A stretch of 6,221 nucleotides of DNA. Source: Alistipes sp. (GTDB lineage Bacteria; Bacteroidota; Bacteroidia; Bacteroidales; Rikenellaceae). A model generated the notes under the pieces. The model worked only from the letters and a program-made list of their open reading frames with translations, had not been told where the DNA came from and made no database searches. Shown piece after piece: positions 1-5,975 of the stretch. The stretch's first letter is position 1. Every line of letters starts with the position of its first letter. A program made the position numbers and the translations under genes. The stretch is from contig JAFYRB010000002.1 in the NCBI GenBank assembly GCA_017559615.1, forward strand, positions 1-6,221. Direction: 5' to 3'.

Positions 1-1790
1 AGTCCTGTATGTGTGTAGACCATAGTCTTGTTATGCTCGTCCATAAGGTGGTTGTATGGATAGCCGTCGCCCAAGACGCCATACTCCTTAACAATCTCCA
101 CCATAGCCTTGTCGAATGCTGCGAGGTAGCCATAGCGTAGGAAACCATTCTCTGCCAACGACCACTGGCGGCGTGCATGCTGGTACGACCAGCCGTTGCC
201 TTCGCGTGGGAAGTCAATCCACTCAGGATGACCAAACTCATTGCCCATAAAATTTAGATATGCCTCGCCACCCGTAGTGATGGTCTTAAGGCGTATCATC
301 TTATGTAGAGCCATACCTCTGTCTACGATAAGGTTTTGAGACTCCTTGTTCATCGCAAAGTACATCTCCTTATCCATCAAGCGGAAAGCTATTGTCTTAT
401 CGCCCACAAGTGCCTGGTCGTGGCTCTCGGCATATGCTACGGTACGCACAGATGGTAGACGGTTAGTCATCACCGACCACATCTCCCAGATATTCCAATC
501 CTCATCCCTCTGCTCCTTGAGCAACTTAATCCAATAATCGGGAATTGCCATACCCAAGCGGTAGTCGAAGCCTACGCCACCCTCCTCGGGCTTAACGCAG
601 ATACCTGGCATACCACTAACATCCTCCGCTATGGTGATTGCATCGGGGCGAAGGTCGTGGATAAGTTTATTCGCAAGAGTGAGGTAGACGATAGCATCAC
701 GGTCCACACCCTCGTCGAAGAAGCGCTCGCGGCAGTCGAAATCTACATAGCCGCGATGGTGATACAACATCGACGTTACGCCATCGAAGCGATAGCCATC
801 GAAGTGGAACTCCTCAATCCAATATTTAGCATTCGAGAGCAAGAAGTGCTCAACCTCGCGCTTGCCATAGTCGAAGACCATAGAGTCCCAATACTTCTGG
901 TAACCCGCATCACCCTCCTTCGAGTAGTGGTGCTTCGAGCCATCAAGTTCGTTGATACCCTCATTGAAGTTCTTGACGTAGTGCGCGTGAACAAGGTCCA
1001 TAATCACTGCGATGCCAAGCTCGTGCGCACGGTCGATGAGCGAGCGAAGCTCATCGGCAGTACCGAAGCGTGACGATGGCGCAAAGAGGCTCGATACGTG
1101 GTAGCCAAACGAGCCGTAATAAGGGTGCTCGGCGATGGCCATAAGCTGCACAGCGTTGTAGCCCGCCTCCTTGATACGTGGCAAAATCTCATCGCGGAAC
1201 TCGACGTATGTTCCTACGCCCTCCCTCTCCTGTGCCATACCGACGTGCGACTCGTAGATAAGCAACTCACCAACCTTTGGAGCGCGGAAATCATCGTGCT
1301 TCCAATCGTAAGGCTTATCGATAACGAACTGCGCCGTAAAGTTCTTTGTCTCTTCATCCTGCACCACACGACGTGCATATGCCGAGATACGGTCGTTCCA
1401 GCCATTATGGCCGTGAATATGTAGTTTATATAGCGAGCCATCGGTAAGACGGTCGGCATACATACCATCTGGGAGGAAGATGCTCCACACACCCTCCTTA
1501 TTGCGCTGTAAGCGCAACTCCGTACGCTGCCAGTTGTTGAAATCACCAAAGATATAGACATCCTTAGCCTCGGGCAGCCACTCTCTGAACCACCATCCCG
1601 ACATCACCTCATCTCTCTGCCAGCCAAAATAACGATGTCCATTAGCATAATCTACGATTGTTCCAGCACTCTTCTCGATATCCTCTAAACGGCTGGTATA
1701 CATCGCATAACGGCGATTAATTTCATCCTCTACAGGGTGAAGCCACTCATCTGCCGCAACTATTGGAAGTTTACTATTTTGCTCTTTCAT
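1..1790 (-). CDS. glgB: 1,4-alpha-glucan branching enzyme, eukaryotic-type (GH13_8-like), C-terminus cut by window edge
   Basis: Cytoplasmic enzyme of glycogen synthesis: it cuts an alpha-1,4 chain and rejoins it through an alpha-1,6 branch. The reading frame is open for 596 codons and leaves the window without a stop; family members run to roughly 670-700 residues, so most of the C-terminal beta domain is missing. The start is the ATG at 1790, with an in-frame TAA 15 nt upstream. Seen in order: an N-terminal DEWLHPVEDEINRRY segment like that of eukaryotic branching enzymes; a CBM48-like domain (about 60-145, FGDFNNW ending at W87); then the GH13 barrel with region I DLVHAH (265-270), region II GYRFDGVTS with nucleophile D336, region III IAEDVSG with acid/base E389, and region IV ESHDQ with D458. 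NEFGHPEWIDFPREGNGWSY is typical of branching enzymes. EDVSGMP and EGGVGFDYRLGMAI point to the eukaryotic-type subfamily rather than the E. coli GlgB type. No other glycogen gene is in view. Confidence 0.95.
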   Translation of the reverse strand, partial: MKEQNSKLPIVAADEWLHPVEDEINRRYAMYTSRLEDIEKSAGTIVDYANGHRYFGWQRDEVMSGWWFREWLPEAKDVYIFGDFNNWQRTELRLQRNKEGVWSIFLPDGMYADRLTDGSLYKLHIHGHNGWNDRISAYARRVVQDEETKNFTAQFVIDKPYDWKHDDFRAPKVGELLIYESHVGMAQEREGVGTYVEFRDEILPRIKEAGYNAVQLMAIAEHPYYGSFGYHVSSLFAPSSRFGTADELRSLIDRAHELGIAVIMDLVHAHYVKNFNEGINELDGSKHHYSKEGDAGYQKYWDSMVFDYGKREVEHFLLSNAKYWIEEFHFDGYRFDGVTSMLYHHRGYVDFDCRERFFDEGVDRDAIVYLTLANKLIHDLRPDAITIAEDVSGMPGICVKPEEGGVGFDYRLGMAIPDYWIKLLKEQRDEDWNIWEMWSVMTNRLPSVRTVAYAESHDQALVGDKTIAFRLMDKEMYFAMNKESQNLIVDRGMALHKMIRLKTITTGGEAYLNFMGNEFGHPEWIDFPREGNGWSYQHARRQWSLAENGFLRYGYLAAFDKAMVEIVKEYGVLGDGYPYNHLMDEHNKTMVYTHTG

Positions 1791-1812
1791 AGATTTTTTG
1801 GTTTATTTTTAG

Positions 1813-1820
1813 CAAAGATA
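1813..1820 (-). promoter_or_regulatory. -7 promoter box for glgB
   Basis: Read on the minus strand this is TATCTTTG, a full match to the Bacteroidetes -7 consensus TAnnTTTG. It lies 22 nt upstream of the glgB ATG, which implies a very short A-rich leader with no Shine-Dalgarno sequence. No convincing TTTG -33 element sits at the usual 19-21 bp spacing, so the promoter may be weak or activator-dependent. Confidence 0.6.
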
Positions 1821-1833
1821 CAAAGTTTTTTCG

Positions 1834-1841
1834 TATCTTTG
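1834..1841 (+). promoter_or_regulatory. -7 promoter box for the first transporter gene
   Basis: TATCTTTG matches the Bacteroidetes TAnnTTTG -7 consensus. Transcription would begin about 5-7 nt downstream, giving a leader of roughly 65-70 nt. No clear TTTG is found 19-21 bp upstream (positions 1811-1814 read agca). Together with the glgB box it forms the inverted repeat CAAAGATAC (1813-1821) / GTATCTTTG (1833-1841). Confidence 0.6.
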
Positions 1842-1871
1842 TCCTATATGATATATAAATTGATAGGCAAC

Positions 1872-1908
1872 TTGTAACAATTACTAATCATTATATTAAC
1901 TAAAACTT
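1872..1908 (+). promoter_or_regulatory. Shared leader motif upstream of the first transporter
   Basis: Holds TTGTAACAATTA (1872-1883) and TTATATTAACTAAAA (1891-1905) followed by CTT. Both blocks recur in the same order and at nearly the same distance from the ATG in front of the second transporter (3661-3700). TTGT-A-ACAA is a small palindrome. As both copies lie between the -7 box and the ATG, the motif is probably in the 5' UTR: an operator just downstream of the start site or an RNA-level element. Function unknown. Confidence 0.45.
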
Positions 1909-1915
1909 ATTTACT

Positions 1916-3451
1916 ATGTTCAAAGGACATCCTAAAGGTCTTTTAGCAGCGGCTCTTAGCAATATGGGCGAGCGTTTCGGTTACTACATTATGAACGCTG
2001 TTCTCGTATTGTTCCTCTGCTCGAAGTTTGGTTTGGGCGAGGAGACAAGCTCTATTATCTACTCTTGCTTCTACGCTGGTATCTACATCTTGGCATTGGT
2101 GGGTGGTTACATCGCCGACAAGACACAGAACTACAAGGGTACTATTATGGCAGGTTTGATGGTGATGGCAACAGGTTATGTGTTGCTCTCTATTCCTATC
2201 CTTGCCACATCAACCAACATCAGCTGGTTGCTTCCACTAACTTGTCTTGCACTCTTTATCATTGCGTTTGGTAACGGTTTGTTCAAGGGTAACCTTCAGG
2301 CTATCGTAGGTCAGATGTACGACAACCTCGAGGCTGAGGCTGCCAAGCAGGGCGAGGAGGCTTTGAAGGCTGCTAAGGATAAGCGTGACTCTGGTTTCCA
2401 GATTTTCTACGTATTTATCAACGTTGGTGGTGTTATCGCTCCATTCGTAGCTCCATTGCTCCGCGAGTGGTGGTTGAAGGCTCACGATATGCTCTACAAC
2501 GCACAGCTTCCAGCACTCTGCCACCAGTATCAGGAGACAGGCGTAGCATCGGAGAACCTCACAAAGCTCGCTGCGGAGTCAAGCCTACAGCCTATTAGCG
2601 ACATCGCTGCATTCTGCGGTGACTATCTTCAGATTTTCAACGAGGGTATCCACTACTCGTTCATCGCATCTGTGGCTGCTATGCTTATCTCGTTGACAAT
2701 CTTCATCTCTACACGCAAGCGTTTCCCAACTCCTGCAAAGAAGGTTGCTGCCGCAAACGTAGACTACACTCCAGAGGAGCGTAAGGCTGCTGCAACAGAG
2801 ATTAAGCAGCGTATGTATGCGTTGTTCGCAGTGTTGGCTATCGCAATCTTCTTCTGGTTTGCATTCCACCAGAATGGTACTTCACTCTCGATGTTCGCTC
2901 GTGACTTCGTGAAGTCTGACAGCGTGGCTCCAGAGGTATGGCAGGCTCTCAACCCATTCTACGTTATCGTTCTTACCCCAGTTATTATGTGGGTATTTGG
3001 TGCGTTGGGCCGTCGTGGTAAGTATATCTCTACACCTCGTAAGATTGCTATCGGTATGGCTATCGCAGGTACAGCATACGTATTCCTCGCAGCATACTCT
3101 TACTTTATGGGCTACCCATCAGCAACCGAGGCTCGTGCCGAGGGTGTTGTATTGTCAGGTCCTTGGGTATTGTTGGTACTCTACTTCTTCTTGACAGTTG
3201 CCGAGTTGTTCATCTCTCCACTTGGTCTTTCGTTCGTATCGAAGGTTGCGCCAAAGCATATGCTTGGTTTGTGCCAGGGCTTGTGGTTGGGCGCTACAGC
3301 CGTAGGTAACCTTCTCTTGTGGATTGGTCCACTTATCTACAACGCAGCTCCAATCTGGATTTGCTGGACAGTATTCCTCGCAGTATGTCTCATCTCTATG
3401 GGTATTATGCTTGGTATGGTTAAGTGGCTTGAGCGCGTGACTAACGCTTAA
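1916..3451 (+). CDS. POT/PTR2-family peptide transporter (MFS), first paralogue
   Basis: Inner-membrane major facilitator protein of 511 residues, probably a proton-coupled importer of small peptides. I count about 12 membrane helices. Family marks seen: MGERFGYY on TM1 (E19, R20), FKGN with K124 at TM4, FYVFINVG (164-171) on TM5, FWFAFHQNG on TM7, NPFYVIVLTPV on TM8 and AELFISPLGLSF with E430 on TM10. The start ATG has an in-frame TAA 15 nt upstream and no Shine-Dalgarno sequence. Compared with the second paralogue it has a longer Ala/Glu/Lys-rich cytoplasmic loop between TM4 and TM5 (about 137-157) and a 64-residue outside loop between TM5 and TM6 (about 182-245) containing C202 and C234. 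The canonical ExxER reads NxxER (N16), the later TM1 Arg is N27 and the TM7 Glu is H318, so substrate and coupling may differ from classical di/tripeptide symport. Codon use is strongly biased: every Lys is AAG except K3 and K7. Family call is firm; substrate is not. Confidence 0.93.
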   Translation: MFKGHPKGLLAAALSNMGERFGYYIMNAVLVLFLCSKFGLGEETSSIIYSCFYAGIYILALVGGYIADKTQNYKGTIMAGLMVMATGYVLLSIPILATSTNISWLLPLTCLALFIIAFGNGLFKGNLQAIVGQMYDNLEAEAAKQGEEALKAAKDKRDSGFQIFYVFINVGGVIAPFVAPLLREWWLKAHDMLYNAQLPALCHQYQETGVASENLTKLAAESSLQPISDIAAFCGDYLQIFNEGIHYSFIASVAAMLISLTIFISTRKRFPTPAKKVAAANVDYTPEERKAAATEIKQRMYALFAVLAIAIFFWFAFHQNGTSLSMFARDFVKSDSVAPEVWQALNPFYVIVLTPVIMWVFGALGRRGKYISTPRKIAIGMAIAGTAYVFLAAYSYFMGYPSATEARAEGVVLSGPWVLLVLYFFLTVAELFISPLGLSFVSKVAPKHMLGLCQGLWLGATAVGNLLLWIGPLIYNAAPIWICWTVFLAVCLISMGIMLGMVKWLERVTNA

Positions 3452-3489
3452 TCAGCAACATAGGGACGTATCCACGTTCCCAAATCTTT

Positions 3490-3538
3490 GCCTCAAATGA
3501 GGAGTACTCTTGTATCTCCCATTTGAGGCTTTTTATTT
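3490..3538 (+). terminator. Intrinsic terminator of the first transporter
   Basis: GCCTCAAATG (3490-3499) pairs perfectly with CATTTGAGGC (3520-3529); past a bulged A, GGAG (3501-3504) can also pair with CTCC (3516-3519). TTTTTATTT follows at once. A smaller imperfect hairpin, GGGACGT/ACGTTCCC (3463-3469 and 3474-3481), lies between the stop codon and this stem. The terminator separates the two transporters into independent transcripts. Confidence 0.9.
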
Positions 3539-3610
3539 ACATTTCCGTTACACACGCCTATAACTATACTCCTATTTGACCAACTTTTCGGAGATATATG
3601 ACAACGAAGT

Positions 3611-3641
3611 TTTGTTATTTCTATTTTTGTTCGTATCTTCG
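3611..3641 (+). promoter_or_regulatory. Promoter of the second transporter
   Basis: TTTG (3611-3614), a 19-bp spacer, then TATCTTCG (3634-3641). This fits the Bacteroidetes TTTG-N19-21-TAnnTTTG pattern with one mismatch in the -7 box. The flanking TTCGTATCTT is identical to that at the first transporter promoter. The expected leader is about 60 nt. Confidence 0.6.
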
Positions 3642-3660
3642 CCACCGATTTGTGTTATTT

Positions 3661-3700
3661 TTGTAACAATTAACAAATTATATTATATTAACTAAAAACT
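3661..3700 (+). promoter_or_regulatory. Shared leader motif upstream of the second transporter
   Basis: Second copy of TTGTAACAATTA (3661-3672) and TTATATTAACTAAAA (3683-3697) followed by ACTT, starting 47 nt before the ATG (44 nt in the first copy). The DNA between the blocks and further upstream has diverged, so these blocks appear selectively kept. Confidence 0.45.
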
Positions 3701-3707
3701 TTTATCT

Positions 3708-5516
3708 ATGTTCAAAGGACATCCTAAAGGTCTTTACGCCTTGGCCCTTGCTAACACTGGTGAGCGCTTTGGTTACTACACAATGTTGGCCGTATTTGCG
3801 TTGTTCCTCCGCGAGAACTTCGGTTTGGAGGCTGGTACCGCAGGTGCTATCTACTCTACATTCCTCGGCCTTGTGTACTTTATGCCACTCGTAGGTGGTA
3901 TGTTGGCCGATAAGTTTGGTTTCGGCCGTATGGTAACAATCGGTATTTCAGTAATGTTTGCCGGTTATATGTTGCTCTCATTCCCATTGGGTGGCGACAC
4001 TATCGCTATGATTGCTATGATGGCAGCGTTGTTGCTCATCAGCCTTGGTACAGGTTTGTTCAAGGGTAACCTCCAGGTTATGGTTGGTAACCTCTACGAC
4101 GACCCACAGTATGCTGATAAGCGCGACTCTGGTTTCTCGTTGTTCTATATGGCTATCAACGTAGGTTCGTTGTTCGCTCCTACAACAGCCGTAGGTATCA
4201 AGAACTACGCTATGACCGAGTGGGGCTTCTCATCTAACGATGCTTACCACTTTGCATTTGCCGTAGCTTGCGTAGCGTTGGTACTCTCAATCGTTATCTA
4301 CTACGCATTCCGCGCTACATTCCGCCACGTTGAGGGTGGTAAGAAGAAGGGCGAGGCAGCAGTTGTTGTTGATAACCTCACTCCAGAGCAGACAAAGCAG
4401 CGTATCGTAGCATTGTGCCTCGTATTTGCCGTTGTAATCTTCTTCTGGATGGCATTCCACCAGAACGGTTTGACATTGACATACTTCGCAGACGAGTTCA
4501 CAACTACTACTGCATTCGGCATCGAGACTATGGTATTCAACGTATGGAACCTCGCTTTGATTATCGTTGCTGTATACGCATCGTTCTCTATCTTCCAGAG
4601 CAACACTGCTAAGGGTAAGCTCCTCTCTGGCGTTCTCGCTTCAGCAGTTTTGGCGTTCCTTGTATACCGCGCATTTGGTATCTCTCCAGAGACTTCAGTA
4701 GCTGTTGCAGCTCCTATCTTCCAGCAGTTTAACCCATTCTACGTTGTTGCGTTGACTCCAGTATCAATGGCTATCTTCGGTGCTTTGGCACGTAAGGGCA
4801 AGGAGCCATCAGCACCACGTAAGATTGCTTACGGTATGATGGTTGCGGCTTGCGGTTTCGCAATTATGGCTATCGGCTCACGTGGTTTGAACACTCCTAA
4901 TGACCAGGCTCGCGCTATCGCTGTTGAGAAGGCAGAGGTTTTGGCACAGGATATCTACGCTGCACAGGGCAACGAGGAGGCTATGAAGGTTGCCGAGAAG
5001 GCTAAGAGCGACTTCGAGGGTAAGCTCACAGCAGAGACTAAGGAGGTATTCGAGCAGGTATTTACTGCACAGTCTACAATCCTTGCTGCTGCAAACACAG
5101 AGGCCGAGGCTCCTGTTGAGGGCGAGGAGGTTGTTGTTGAGGAGACTACCGAGGATTCTGTAGTTGCTGAGGCAAAGGCTACTCTTGCTGCTATCAAGGC
5201 AGATACAAAGCCATCTACACGCACTTCAGCATACTGGTTGATTCTCACATACCTTATCCTTACATTTGCTGAGTTGTTGCTCTCACCTATGGGTATCTCA
5301 TTCGTATCGAAGGTAGCACCTCCAAAGCTCAAGGGTTTGATGATGGGTGGTTGGTTCGTTGCAACTGCTATCGGTAATATGTTGGTTGCCGTAGGTGGTT
5401 TCCTCTGGGCAGGTCTTCCATTGTGGTCAGTATGGGGCGTATTTATCGTTCTCTGCTTGCTTTCAGCATTGTTTATGTTCGTGATGATGAAGCGCTTGGA
5501 GAGCGTTACAAAGTAA
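3708..5516 (+). CDS. POT/PTR2-family peptide transporter (MFS), second paralogue with extra helices and acidic loop
   Basis: Inner-membrane transporter of 602 residues, paralogous to its upstream neighbour (both begin MFKGHPKGL). Family marks: TGERFGYY on TM1 (E19, R20), FKGN with K119 at TM4, FYMAINVG (146-153) on TM5, FWMAFHQNG on TM7, NPFYVVALTPV on TM8 and AELLLSPMGISF with E522 on TM10. As in the paralogue, the first Glu of ExxER is Asn (N16) and the TM7 acidic residue is His (H251); the TM1 Arg position is L27. Two insertions set it apart. About 75 residues between TM7 and TM8 contain two hydrophobic segments (about 277-296 and 305-323) joined by a short loop with K302 and K304. About 110 residues between TM9 and TM10 (about 395-505) are Ala/Glu-rich, predicted helical, with an acidic Val/Glu stretch near 464-482; topology puts this loop outside. 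So about 14 helices in all. The ATG has an in-frame TAA 15 nt upstream. All Lys codons are AAG except K3 and K7, suggesting high expression. Substrate is inferred, not shown. Confidence 0.93.
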   Translation: MFKGHPKGLYALALANTGERFGYYTMLAVFALFLRENFGLEAGTAGAIYSTFLGLVYFMPLVGGMLADKFGFGRMVTIGISVMFAGYMLLSFPLGGDTIAMIAMMAALLLISLGTGLFKGNLQVMVGNLYDDPQYADKRDSGFSLFYMAINVGSLFAPTTAVGIKNYAMTEWGFSSNDAYHFAFAVACVALVLSIVIYYAFRATFRHVEGGKKKGEAAVVVDNLTPEQTKQRIVALCLVFAVVIFFWMAFHQNGLTLTYFADEFTTTTAFGIETMVFNVWNLALIIVAVYASFSIFQSNTAKGKLLSGVLASAVLAFLVYRAFGISPETSVAVAAPIFQQFNPFYVVALTPVSMAIFGALARKGKEPSAPRKIAYGMMVAACGFAIMAIGSRGLNTPNDQARAIAVEKAEVLAQDIYAAQGNEEAMKVAEKAKSDFEGKLTAETKEVFEQVFTAQSTILAAANTEAEAPVEGEEVVVEETTEDSVVAEAKATLAAIKADTKPSTRTSAYWLILTYLILTFAELLLSPMGISFVSKVAPPKLKGLMMGGWFVATAIGNMLVAVGGFLWAGLPLWSVWGVFIVLCLLSALFMFVMMKRLESVTK

Positions 5517-5538
5517 TCCCTGCGAACTTAAAATAGAG

Positions 5539-5570
5539 TACGTCTGCTCTTCGGAGCAGGCGTATTTTTT
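5539..5570 (+). terminator. Intrinsic terminator of the second transporter
   Basis: TACGTCTGCTC (5539-5549) pairs with GAGCAGGCGTA (5554-5564) as an 11-bp stem with one G-U pair, closed by a C(UUCG)G tetraloop, which is exceptionally stable. Six T residues follow directly. Confidence 0.93.
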
Positions 5571-5599
5571 ATATATAGGTATAAGAGTGTTTATAAAGA

Positions 5600-5631
5600 A
5601 TATGCTCTGCGGCCGCACCTTCCGAGCATAT
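5600..5631. repeat. Hairpin-forming inverted repeat with a GC palindrome inside
   Basis: ATATGCTC (5600-5607) and GAGCATAT (5624-5631) are perfect inverted repeats. The loop contains the perfect 10-bp palindrome TGCGGCCGCA (5608-5617), strikingly GC-rich in an AT-rich region. TATTATTTAT follows, so it could be a backup terminator. Function unclear. Confidence 0.5.
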
Positions 5632-5673
5632 ATTATTTATGGTTGTATTTATAACGCGCCACCCCACTCTAAT

Positions 5674-5730
5674 AATTTGATGATAGAAGCCGTGAGATGT
5701 TTCGCAGATTGCGGCGTATCTCATTGAATT
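5674..5730. repeat. Repeat unit A (57 bp), imperfect palindrome
   Basis: Begins AATTTGATGATAGAAGCCG and ends with a sequence whose reverse complement is AATTCAATGAGATACGCCG (14 of 19 matches to the start). Its first 26 bp (5674-5699) are identical to the start of unit C (5847-5872), and 5703-5724 matches 5950-5971 of unit C at 21 of 22 positions. TGAGAT (5693-5698) and ATCTCA (5718-5723) can pair. Family not recognised. Confidence 0.65.
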
Positions 5731-5850
5731 TGATGATAGAAGGCTGCAGATACAACGCTCAACAAAAATGCCGTCGATGGGTAGTACTTGGCGCACGTCC
5801 CATTTGTGCCTTTGATTGAAGTGGGTAGATGTGTAGTCATCAATTGAATT
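5727..5850. repeat. Repeat unit B (about 120 bp), divergent centre
   Basis: Begins with the same 16 bp AATTTGATGATAGAAG (5727-5742) and ends with TCATCAATT (5837-5845), close to the inverse of the start. It shares its AATT with the end of unit A, and the AATT at its right boundary starts unit C. The interior differs from A and C apart from the octamer GGTAGTAC (5780-5787), also found in C (5911-5918). Confidence 0.55.
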
Positions 5851-5888
5851 TGATGATAGAAGCCGTGAGATGGGGTGCATCACAAAAG

Positions 5889-5933
5889 AAATCACCCAAG
5901 GATAGTACCAGGTAGTACAGCCTTGGGTGATTT
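5889..5933 (-). terminator. Strong intrinsic terminator of tnaA, possibly bidirectional
   Basis: AAATCACCCAAGG (5889-5901) and CCTTGGGTGATTT (5921-5933) form a perfect 13-bp stem; inside the 19-nt loop GTAC (5905-5908) and GTAC (5915-5918) can pair again. On the minus strand the stem runs into GATTTCTTTTG, a U-rich tail about 45 nt past the tnaA stop. On the plus strand it runs into GATTTACTTTTA, so it may also block transcription coming from the left. Confidence 0.88.
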
Positions 5934-5947
5934 ACTTTTAGGGATGT

Positions 5948-5962
5948 GCCGCAGATTGCGGC
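5948..5962 (-). repeat. Small GC hairpin just after tnaA
   Basis: On the minus strand GCCGCA and TGCGGC form a 6-bp stem with an ATC loop, 13 nt past the tnaA stop codon. It belongs to repeat unit C and has no T-run of its own, so it is more likely a 3'-end RNA structure than a terminator. Unit A holds a partly decayed copy. Confidence 0.5.
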
Positions 5963-5975
5963 TTATCTCATCAAA

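Larger units (their letters stand above)
5517..5975. other. Gene-free region between the second transporter and tnaA
   Basis: 459 bp without a credible gene. It holds the transporter terminator, a GC-centred hairpin, three tandem units of an unrecognised repeat, and the tnaA terminator. The open frame on the minus strand (5895 to 5569) reads straight through the repeats, resembles no known protein and begins inside the tnaA terminator stem. Confidence 0.75.

Noticed and set aside
657..1073. 138-codon open frame on the plus strand inside glgB
   Set aside because: It is antisense to the GH13 catalytic core, whose motifs are all present on the minus strand; the predicted protein resembles nothing and has no promoter.
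1842..1915. Possible riboswitch in the transporter leader
   Set aside because: The leader is only about 70 nt, very AT-rich, with no stable stem or expression platform. The short shared blocks fit an operator or small RNA-level motif better.
4955..5332. 125-codon open frame on the minus strand inside the second transporter
   Set aside because: It is an antisense product of the Ala/Glu-rich codon pattern of the acidic loop, giving a Ser/Ala/Val-rich low-complexity translation without a start signal.
1916..5516. The two transporters as one operon
   Set aside because: A strong intrinsic terminator (3490-3538) and a promoter-like pair (3611-3641) lie between them, so separate transcripts are more likely.
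5674..5872. Possible CRISPR array
   Set aside because: Only three direct copies, at distances of 53 and 120 bp, with unit ends arranged as inverted repeats and no uniform spacers or cas genes.
5569..5895. 108-codon open frame on the minus strand after tnaA
   Set aside because: It runs through all three repeat units and the GC hairpin and ends inside the opposing terminator. The repeated LLSSNS in its translation comes from the DNA repeats, and the start lies within the tnaA terminator stem.
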